Shown here one piece after another: positions 55,125 to 64,000 of a DNA stretch of 64,000 nucleotides. A program made the position numbers and the translations under genes. Below the pieces are notes generated by a model. That model worked only from the letters and a program-made list of their open reading frames with translations. It was not told the origin of the DNA and did not search any database. The DNA is from Polychytrium aggregatum (taxonomy: Eukaryota; Chytridiomycota; Chytridiomycetes; Polychytriales): contig NW_026516250.1 in NCBI RefSeq assembly GCF_025602895.1, positions 62,001-126,000 on the forward strand, written 5' to 3'. How positions within the stretch are numbered: the stretch's first letter is position 1; every line of letters starts with the position of its first letter.

Positions 55125-56974
55125 GCGTCGCCTCGTTGTCCCTCGGCCACCGCCAGCCCGGTGCCCAAGGATGGGCGACGAGGGGGGGGGCTTGTGCTTG
55201 TGCTTTGCGGGTCCCGTCCTGCATTCCTCCTCGCCAGCAGGATGTCTGCGCTCCAAAGCAGGCCTCGATCCTCAGCCCCGCTCCGCTGCTCTGGTACACA
55301 TTCCCGTTCCACATCATTTCCTCTGGCGAGTGCGCCTCTCCCCCACCACCGTCTGCGCCCAGCCCATTGCATGTACTTGCCAGCATACCATCTTTCGTCT
55401 GCATTTCTTTGGCCCTCTCTAAAGCAACAGTAACAACAGTAACAACACCAATAGCTCTCTGATAGAATCAGCACCGAAACCATAGTCAGTCAGATCGCTT
55501 TTCTTTTCCTTCTCTCCGTTTTTTAGTATTGGCATGCTTTCTGTTGTAAAAAAAAAAGTGGAGATCCCCTGGTCTCCAGCAACAGATCAATAAACAACAT
55601 GCTGTAGTGACACCGCTCGCTCTTGGCCTCGATGCCATGCCACGACATGCCACGACATGCCATGCCACGTCGCTGCAGACAGGGGTGGTTGCTTACACGC
55701 ATCGGCTGATCTTTGCCGCTGTGCTCCCTGGCGGGCTGGAAGCCCGCGCGTCGCCAGGCTTCTTGCCACGCGTCGGTCTGGCGATGCCGGACAACAAGGC
55801 GGACCTGCCGCCCTTGTCGCCGGGGCGCCAAAGGGGCGAAATGTGCGTCTGTGCGAGCCTGGCCGTCCTGCTGTTTCCTGCGAACTTGGGGCTGGGCGGC
55901 CTTGTTCGGTGCAGAGACACGGACCCTCCCTGCAACGAAGCGGGAATGGGCGTGGCAATCAGCCTGATTGACGAGGGAGGACGGGAAGGTGGCGGATCCG
56001 AGCTTTGTTGTTGAGGTCACGGAAACCGAGCGCATCACACATGTATGGATGCGCTCCGGACTGCAAGGTGCATCGCACCACGGCTCGGGCGCACGACGTG
56101 GAGGGCAGTGCTAATGCGGTGGCGGTGCTGGTTTAAGCTGGTGCTGGTGCTTAAGTTGGTGCTGGTGCTTAAGTTGGTGCTGGTGCTTAAGTTGGTGCTC
56201 GTGCTGGTGCTGGTGCTCGTGCTGGTGCTGACGCCTTGCAGAACGGCGGCCGCTGCTCCAAACAGCGACGCCGACTCTCTGGCCTTTCCCCCAGGCGGCC
56301 GAGACTGGGCACGCCTCTCCACAGTTCAGGGTGGGAACAAATCATCCACCAGGGTCATATTGCTCTTGTGCTGGGCTGGCCCTTCAAGCCACGTCCGTCG
56401 GCATGGGCGGTCCTGGACAGCGACGGCCCCGGGCCAACGGTGGCGGTTCTTGCCCCCTGTGTTGGTGCCGGTGGCTTGTGCCTGGTCGCACCTCTCTGAG
56501 CCCAAGGCGGCTGCTCAGCTGCTCGCTTGCTTCTCGGCTTGCTCCTCGGCTTGCTCCTCGGCTTGCTCCTCGGCTTGCTCGATTGCTCCTTTGCTCGATT
56601 GCTCCTTTGCCTGCCTGCTGTGGCTGCGACTCTCCAATCGTGTTTCGTCTTGGCGGTGGATCAGCTGTCCACGGCAACGGCCGAGCACGCATCGCACCGC
56701 CGGCAGAGGTTGACCTCGTCTCCTCTCGCTGTGCACGGCCCTGGCAGCGAGGCTTGGCTGTCAACCCAGCCACCCCAGCCAGGAGGATGCGGCCAGCCCC
56801 CCTTGTCGCCACCAACAGCCACGCCGATTTTGCCGACTTGCCGATAGCCGCCGCTCGGATGGAAGGCGGACGAGCTTGTTGTCATTGTGACTGGTGCGGG
56901 ACACCCACCGGCGTCACTCGCAGCGAAAAAGGAGCTACAATTGGACTCTGGATGACAGGCTCGTGGGATGTTGG
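55125..56974. other. Gene-free region of 1.85 kb with low-complexity repeats
   Basis: Lies between the zinc-finger stop and the methyltransferase stop. Contains a T-rich tract and A-run near 55500-55560, AATAAA at about 55588, a CATGCCACGA repeat at 55630-55670, a GGTGCTGGTGCTTAAGTT repeat at 56125-56235, and a CTCGGCTTGCTC repeat at 56520-56610. Long frames are explained by these repeats. No gene seen. Confidence 0.6.
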
Positions 56975-59148
56975 CTACTGGCCCTCGAGCTGCTTCGAGG
57001 CGTCCGTCAGCGGCACGTAGCGAACATCCATCCACCTCTGCTTGGTGATTTCGCCTCGCTCGTTCTTGGTGTAGATGAACACGGCCTGGTCGCCGCGGCA
57101 TGGGCCGACAGGGACCATCATGCGGCCACCGACCTTGAGCTGGTCGAGCAGCTGTCGGCCAGCAACCCGTAGAGCATCCGCAGGCCATGGGAAGGGGCAA
57201 ACGGGAAAGGGCCGTGTGTTAGAGGTTGCGGGGGGGGGTGGCAGAAACGCAGAGGCTGATCAGTGCATGAGCGCCGTGGGCCATGCTCCACCACTCGTCC
57301 CTCCCCTCATCCACATTCAGCCTTCCGTGGTGCGTCGGCTGCGTCTTGCTGGCAATCGTCAGCGGCCAACGACACCCGCTCCCGCATCCCGCAGCCCCAG
57401 TGCTTACCGCCTGTGGGACGGGGTATGCCGCCGCCCCGACGTGGATGGCTTCGTATGGGGCCTCCGCCGCGTACCCGTTCCTGCCGTCGCCCTGGACAAT
57501 GTCCACGCGGCCGTTCTCGAGCAGCTCGGGGTGGTCCTTGGCAATGTTATGTTGGCTCAGTTGCACCTGGCCGCAGACGACGGGTGAGCACTGATGAAAC
57601 ATGCGGTCGCCGAGCGCACCAGAGACGGCACCCCGGTCCTGCCAGACCAGCCGAGCCAGTCAGGCACACCGCACAGGATGCCATACGCGCCGAGAGATCA
57701 TGCAACCGGGCCCCAGGGCCGCCACCGCTGTTGGCCCACGTTTCTCGCCGCATCAACATCAACCAGAGGAAGCTCGAACCGCTCACCAGTTGAGGGATAT
57801 GCTCGATCCCGACGACCTTGCCGGTCTCTCCGGCCAGAGCGGCAAAGCATGCCGTGAGATAGCCACTTCCGCAGCCAACATCTGCAGTTCCAGAGGGTGA
57901 GTGATTGGACCTGGAGGCTGCTCTAGCATTAGCGAACAGATGTGCGAGACTCACCCAGGACGCGGCTGCCTTCATGAATCACATCGCAGAGGGCCTCGAG
58001 GGCAAAGGCATGCATGTGAGGGGCCGATATGGTTGCTCCTGGTGAGTTGGGTCGCAGACCGGGTGGTTGAGCCGTTGGTAAGTATTGGAAAGGCGCACAC
58101 TGGCTCACGGTTCACCCTATCGCTCGCTGCAACAATCCCTCGGGCGGATAGGATCGGTTGCCTCGCTATTCCTTGAATGGACTCATGCCTACCATACTGA
58201 ATCTGCGGTTTGTCCATCGCAACGTATCCAGGCCACCACGTTTGGTGCGGCAAACGTTAGGCAAGTTGCAGCATGTATCCTACGCAACCACAGCTGTAGA
58301 CACAAACGCAGCCGCCGCGGAAATGCAAGACTTGCTCTCCCCCCGCCTCCTCCCTGGCGATCAAAGCAGTGCATAATCCACCAAACAAGTCCAGGCTTTA
58401 CCGAGAACGGGGCGTCCTGTGTTGGGCATGTGTCCATGTGGATACAGACCATGGCCGAGACATGGTGAGCAATCGTTTTCCAAATGCTTGAGCACCCCTC
58501 ACTTCCCGGCCCGCTGTGATATGCAGCAGGAGCAGACCGACACTCGTGTAGCAGCAGCAGCACCAGGATGGACTGCTCGATCATATACCGTGTATGGCTG
58601 ATGGGAACAATAGTTGGCCCGGTCGACCTGGGTGCGGAGGAGCAGCCAAAGGTGAGACGACTGGCTGGTTGGAGGCGGGTGGTTGATGCTACGTCCCTGG
58701 CGGACATGCTGGCGGCTCCATTGGCGCTCGATAGCGAACGGAGGATCTCCAGAGTCACTTACGGCGAGCATTGCCTGTTCGACTGCGGGTTTGGTGATGA
58801 TGCGGGCTCCTGTCCGCCAGAGAGATGCGATGAGCCGGGTGAGCTTGGCTGGGGCCATCGGCGCTGACGTCCCTTGCAAGCGAGAGACCTGCACATGAAC
58901 TTGGCTGGTCTCCTGGCCCAGACACTCGGACTCGCTGCACCGATCGGTTCTCGGCAGCGGCTGCGACTCCATCCGACGAGGCCTTGCACGCAGCGCCCGA
59001 ATATCCAAGATCGCTCTGAGCCCCATCCTGCTGCTGAGACAAACACCGCTCGCCTCCTCCGCCCCCCACCAAGCCAAACGACCGTGCACATACTGGCCAG
59101 ATTCCTGACGAGCTCAGCGTTGGACGATCCGGTGCATCTCCAGGCCAT
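56975..59148 (-). CDS. PCMT: Protein-L-isoaspartate(D-aspartate) O-methyltransferase
   Basis: Nine exons: 59148-59094, 58809-58763, 58627-58589, 58416-58402 (15 nt), 58202-58193 (10 nt), 58038-57955, 57881-57787, 57566-57408 and 57151-56975. They join to 226 residues, the standard PCMT length. Motifs: [18 protein letters not shown] start, [33 protein letters not shown] (read in two parts across the micro-exons), the SAM-binding [65 protein letters not shown] and the C-terminal RYVPLTDA. The enzyme methylates L-isoaspartyl residues with S-adenosylmethionine to start repair of aged proteins in the cytosol. The two micro-exons are needed to restore the substrate-binding loop in frame. Confidence 0.95.
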
Positions 59149-59649
59149 CGTTCGTGTGTTAGGGGATAGATAGGTGAGGGGGGGGGTATGTGGATTTCAG
59201 ACAAGCGAAACTGCTCTCGTTGCTGGCGGAGCGATGGATTTGAAACCCCGACGGAGAGCGCCCTGGAATCGTCTCGGTGCTGCTTCCAGGGGCTGGCTCT
59301 GTTGCTCCGGCCAGGGCAGAGTGTGGCTGGCCACGCTCAGCGCCACAGTGCTGCGCAGTCATGTGCGGCATGCAGAAAAAAAAAGTCCGCCTGGTTTTCA
59401 GCGCGGTGGATGCCATTGGCAACGATCGGAGCAGATCCGAATCGCACCCTGGATCCGAATCGCATTCCCATCGTCGTTGCAAGCGGTGCAAGAGAGAAAG
59501 AAAGGAAAAAAAGATACAAGTGGGTCGATGGTCGTGCGGCTGCGCCGGGGCTACGCAAGGGCATCGCTGCCTCAAACGCACATCGCTCTCACGGCTCACG
59601 GCTGCATCATTCCTGCCGCAGGTCATCTTGGCACACGAGCAAACTCGAA
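59149..59649. other. Divergent promoter region of the PCMT and DPH5 genes
   Basis: 501 bases between divergent ATGs. Contains an A-run at about 59380 and AGAAAGGAAAAAA at about 59495-59510. No TATA box or coding signal recognised. Confidence 0.5.
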
Positions 59650-61280
59650 ATGGTTCTGTACATTGTTGGACTGGGTCTTGCTGACGAGTACGACATCACC
59701 CTGAAGGGGCTGGAGGCCGTCAAGTCGTGCGACCGGGTGTATCTGGAGGCATACACTTCGATCCTGATGGTCGGCAAGGAGAAGCTGGTATGTTTTTGCC
59801 ATCCGGGCCGTGCCCAAGACTGATCCATCGGGACACAGCATCGAGAGAAAAGCTGGCGGACCGGCTCGGAACCGATGGGCCCACTGCGAATACGTCGGGG
59901 CCGATGGACTGACTCGTTGGCTGGGTGCTTGCTGGCTGGTAGGAGGCGCTCTATGGGAAGGAAATCATTGTCGCCGACCGAGAGACGGTCGAATCCGAAG
60001 CCGACTCGATCCTGGCCAATGCCGATAAGATCAACGTCGCCTTTTTGGTCGTTGGCGATCCATACGGGTAAGTCTGCGGCTCGCATGACTGAGGAGCGTG
60101 GGACACAACGCCGAGCGGGCGATCGACGATACCAAGAGCCCCCTCTTGAGCAAGAGCGCATTCGGTCCCAAGAGATCTGCAAAGGGCGGTTCGGTCGTGT
60201 GTCTCCAGTCTCGGCCTCGCTGCTGGCTTGCAATGACCATGCTGTCTCAGTCCAAGATCGTTGGGTCTGCCGGACTTGCTCGGTCTATCTGAATGCTGAC
60301 GCACTCGACTCGCCCGGCTCGCTCTGCCGACGCTGCAACCTGACGTTGGATCCGTGGTGTCAGCGCCACCACCCACATCGACCTCGTCATCCGGGCCAAG
60401 GAGCTGTCCATTCCCGTAGTCTCGATCCACAACGCCTCCATCATGAATGCCATCGGCTCGTGCGGACTGCAGCTGTACAACTATGGCCAGGCCGTGTCGA
60501 TTGTCTTCTTCACCGAGACTTGGAGACCCGATAGCTTCTACGACAAGATCAAGCAGAACCGGGCCATCAACCTACACACCCTGTGTTTGCTCGGTAAGTC
60601 TCGGGGAGGGAGGACGACGACGGAGGTGTTGGCAAAATCTCGGCGCGGTTGCTGATGGACTGCGGATGGCGCTGGATTCTCAGATATCAAGGTGAAGGAG
60701 CAGAGCATCGAAAACATGGCCAGGTAAGCTTGTGTCGCAGAACATGGCCCTCGATGGAACGGCATGGTTTCCCCCCCCCCAAGAAACCGACTCTGTCGCC
60801 CGGTACGACTGACCGTATTCCGTGTCTTGTCAACAGGGGCAGAAAGATCTATGAGCCTCCACGCTACATGACCGTCAACCAGGCTGTCGAGCAGCTGCTC
60901 GAAGTCGAGGAGCGCCGGGGCGAGAATGGTACGTTTGCATGCAAGGGAGAGGGAGAGGGAGAGGGAGAGGGAGAGGGAGAGGGAGAGGGCACCAAGACTC
61001 AGACGAGGGTAGGGCTTGTCCTTGAAACTAACCCGCTCGCTGCGATACGCACACAGTGTACGGACCCAACACCATCGCCGTGGGCATGGCCCGCGTCGGT
61101 GCAAACGACCAGAAGATCATCTCGGGCACCCTGGCCGAGCTGAAGGAGTGCGACTTTGGCGGCCCGCTGCACTCGCTGATCATCGCGGGACAGATGCACT
61201 TTTTGGAGGCCGATCTGGTCAAGTCGTTCGCGGTCAACCCGGAGAGCTTTCAGAAGCACGCGGATGTCTCGGACCACTAG
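59650..61280 (+). CDS. DPH5: Diphthine (methyl ester) synthase
   Basis: Six exons, 59650-59787, 59943-60067, 60364-60593, 60684-60723, 60837-60928 and 61057-61280, join to 282 residues, the usual Dph5 length. It opens with [102 protein letters not shown] and [18 protein letters not shown] follow, all hallmark blocks of this tetrapyrrole-methylase-fold enzyme. It uses S-adenosylmethionine to methylate the diphthamide precursor on the target histidine of translation elongation factor 2. Cytosolic. Intron 5 contains a GGGAGA tandem repeat. Confidence 0.96.
60944..60989 (+). repeat. GGGAGA hexanucleotide repeat in DPH5 intron 5
   Basis: About seven copies of GGGAGA form a pure polypurine tract of 46 bases on the coding strand, starting 15 bases after the donor site. 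Confidence 0.9.
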
Positions 61281-62420
61281 ACGCTGATGCGAAAGCCGGT
61301 GCGCCATGAACCTGCGCCCAGAGTCAATACATGAGATTTGGCGCAATCGGCAGTGCAGAAGGCTGGCCGACCCAAGGAAACGGGGCGGGGCAGCAAGCGT
61401 GTTGACGCACAGCGGTATCAAACCAAAACAGTGGTCGGCTGCGGGTCCTGGTCGATGACCCAACAAGCACCCTGATCCGTCCTGTGTTGATGCCGGATCG
61501 CGCCGTGTGCGAAGACAGCAAGGGGGTCGTGTGCAGTGCTGTGTCGCACTAGGGTCGTGCTGACACGGCCCTGCCACACGGTGTGACCAGATTGTGGCCG
61601 CTTGCTGGCTTGTGCGTGGCGGCGGCGGGTTCAGTTGGGCCGAGAGACACTGTGCCGTGCTTGGTTGCACAGCGTTATGCAGAGTGGGTCTGTGGCTTGG
61701 GGCAGTGTGCTGTTGTGCTGTGTGCTGTGGATTGCAGCGTTACTGTGCAGCACGACTGTGCCATACAGTGCCGTTGCCACCGCTGTGCTCCCGATTGATC
61801 AACAGGTCGCACACATGTCACACGGACCCGCGCCCCCGCACGCCACCGCCCAGCTCGGCACGGCCACTGCGACTGCAGCTCCAGCATTGTGTCTGTCGAC
61901 GGCGTGCTGTCGCCGCGGCTGTGTCGCCTCTTTGCTCGGCGGCAAGATTGGCCAGAAATGCCCTTGCTTTTTTCTCTTGGTCCCGTCCTGGCTTGCGACT
62001 GGCTTGAAACTGGCTTGCAACTGGCTTGGATCTTGCGTGTTTGATACCTTGCTGGGCCGAGGACTTGCTCGCTCGCCCGATTGCCGATAGACTCGCTCGT
62101 TCACTTATCCGCTCGCTGGTGGACTTGCTCGCTCTATTGCCTGCCTCGCTCGCTCGCTCGCTACCCTGTGCCCTTGCTTGCCAGACAGCCCGCTTATTCG
62201 CTCGCTCGTTCGTTCGTGGTCGTATTTGCCAGGCCGGCTGGTCTTGTCTTATCAGCCCAGTTGCACCCTTTTCTTCTGCCTCTGCTTCTGTCGTTGCCCT
62301 GTCCTTCTCCCTCCTTCCTCCCCGCGATCGATAGTTCCCGAATCTCTTCTCCCTCCATCCCTGCGTCTCCCCAATTAGCTCCCTCTCCTGCTTGAAGTCG
62401 CCCTTTGCCTGTTTGACGCC
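61281..62420. other. Gene-free region upstream of the last gene
   Basis: 1.14 kb. It carries CTCGCT repeats at 62065-62215 and a long pyrimidine-rich leader up to 62420, like other promoters here. Open frames are Arg/Ser/Leu-biased and have no motif. Confidence 0.55.
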
Positions 62421-64000
62421 ATGGTCCCCCAGAAATCCAGACCCATCTTGGTCGCCAACTCGTCGTCAAGTCACCATCGCCGCTCAGCACCCATCAACAT
62501 GGCGTTTTCGGACACGGCCTCGGAGGAGTCCTTCTCGTCCATCTCGACGTCGCTTTCGTCGGCAAAGAATAAAAGAATCGCCGTCGTGCCGGCTCCGTTG
62601 GGCGACTATGCCCCCAACGTCGTTTCGCTCGACGACTATGCCGCTCGCCACAACCATCCTGCTCATGTCTCGGGCTCGCTGTCGTCGTCGGCGTCGGCCT
62701 CTGTCGTCGCCCCTGGCAAAAAGAACCGCATCGTGGTATCGACGTCGCCGTCCATGCTGGAAGCCGGCCGCACGCCCAGCGTCAAAGTGGTATGTGTCCA
62801 AGGCTTGCCTCGATCCTCCTTCGATCCTCCTTCGATCCTGCCTCGATCCTCCTTCGATCTTGCCCTGTCTGTCCCTCGATCTTGCCGCTCTGCTCCCTCC
62901 TCTCGTTCCTCCCCCAACCGCTGTCCTACGCTTGCCGTCCTGTTCGATCCTTGTGACGGCCCTCCTGTCCCGGCGTGTTCCTCGCACGATGACTCTCCTC
63001 GCCTCGCCGCCATCCAACGTGTCGTTGTGCGTCACCCTGCGTGCTCGACTCCATCCTCCCACCCTCAACGGACTCAAAAGGAGTGCCTACCTCCCTCTGC
63101 TCTGGACTTGACACATCCAGCCACAAGCTATCACTCCATCACGGCGATGACGAGGCTGTACCCACCCATCACTCTCTCTCGACGCCACCCACCTTCATAG
63201 CCCCCCCTCCCCCGAATGTCACATTCGCACCTGGACCCGCGCTCTAACCATCCGCCTCGCATCGTGCTGCGACATGCTCTGCAGCGGGCCACTCATGCTC
63301 CAAAGAAACCGATCGTGGCCGACCCGGCGTTGGCTGAGGATGCTGCTGCTGCTGCTGCGGCGGCGGCGGCCTCGTCGGGCATCTGCCAGCACTGCCGACA
63401 GCATCTCGGACACAAAAGCAGCGCCTCCGATGCCCAGCTCAACGACCGCACCATGCGCAAGGTAGGTTTGCAACCATCTAGCTGTGCAAGCGCCGACCAG
63501 GCTGGGCCATATGCGCGCCAAGCCAACTCCGTGGCAGAACGTGTGCGTCAGCGACCGGCTGCAACGGCACGATACCCGATTCGCCGTTCTCCGAGATCGC
63601 ATGCACATACGACTGGCCACAAGCATATCGCTGTCGAGTCCGTTGCCTCTCCGCCAACCGCTGACCATCTGCTGTGTTCGTACCCCCCCCCCAGATGATG
63701 GATTTGGAAATCTCAAACACCTCCCTGCTGGCTGTCAACGCCTCGCTCGAGTCGACGATCCGGCAGCAAGCCCAGTCGATCGAACGACTAAAGCGCAAGC
63801 TGGAGAGGTTAGCAGTCTGTCTGCCACGTTGGGATCTGGCTTCCCTTTCTTCCAAGCGCATGTGCTGACTGAGTTTACTTTGGCCCGCGCGGGCTCTCCA
63901 ATCCCCACAGGAGACGCCGAGACAGCGGTGGCGAGCCCTCCGAGGAAGAACTGGACTCTGTTCGGTCTGAAGAGGTAAGAACAGCCACCACAGCCGTGCT
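62421..64000 (+). CDS. Unrecognised Ser-rich protein with coiled coil, 3' end outside window
   Basis: Four exons are visible: 62421-62789, 63201-63461, 63695-63807 and 63911-63974, all in phase, the last followed by a GTAAGA donor. The 268 or so residues seen are Ser/Ala-rich (SSISTSLSSAKNKR, an Ala10 run at about 63343-63372) with one CQHC pair. A predicted coiled coil is MMDLEISNTSLLAVNASLES followed by IRQQAQSIERLKRKLER, then an RRRRDSGGEPSEEE stretch. The coiled-coil block resembles a short conserved segment seen in some fungal proteins of unknown role, but I cannot name the family. An alternative ATG in the same frame is at 62499. Confidence 0.75.

Noticed and set aside
56045-56713. 222-codon plus-strand frame rich in Leu-Val
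   Set aside because: Produced by the GGTGCT repeat at 56125-56235; no domain and no splice partner.

Overview
The window is nuclear DNA from a fungus, most likely an early-diverging zoosporic (chytrid-type) one. This is inferred from genes dense in short GT-AG introns, a fungal-type vacuolar alpha-mannosidase, a Fanzor nuclease, a xylose isomerase and a bestrophin-like channel. No rRNA, tRNA or CRISPR array was recognised. I rebuilt every gene exon by exon by matching splice sites to reading phase and to conserved motifs. The summed exon lengths are whole codons in all complete genes, and the protein lengths fit the known families.

Layout. 1-6114 (-): ankyrin plus coiled-coil protein, running off the left edge. 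6940-9690 (+): bestrophin-like channel. About 9796-13405: a 3.6 kb DNA transposon carrying a DD34E Tc1/IS630-type transposase and a full-length Fanzor (eukaryotic TnpB-like) nuclease, both on the minus strand. 13705-16470 (+): xylose isomerase. 17094-18238 (+): multi-pass membrane protein. 19178-22929 (-): mitochondrial-type ABC half-transporter. 23293-25305 (-): CaMK-like kinase. 25931-32677 (+): long Sel1-repeat protein. 33046-40400 (+): GH38 alpha-mannosidase in about 40 exons. 41125-47278 (-): second ankyrin plus coiled-coil gene with 24 near-identical 126-bp repeats. 48338-49625 (-): CIA2 (Fe-S targeting). 49916-53128 (-): third ankyrin plus coiled-coil paralogue. 54231-55124 (+): C2H2 zinc-finger protein. 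56975-59148 (-): protein-L-isoaspartate methyltransferase. 59650-61280 (+): diphthine synthase. 62421-64000 (+): start of an unrecognised protein.

Most genes are independent housekeeping loci and not a functional cluster. The three ankyrin genes are a local family. They lie on the same strand and share an exact 174-nt second exon and the same intron phases.

The most notable items are: (1) the Fanzor element, whose RNA-guide region should lie between the Fanzor stop and the left terminal repeat; (2) micro-exons of 2, 5 and 9 nt in the mannosidase gene that exactly restore active-site motifs, with further micro-exons of 10-15 nt in two other genes; (3) four GC-AG introns that all use the donor GCAAGT; and (4) the homogenised coiled-coil repeat array.
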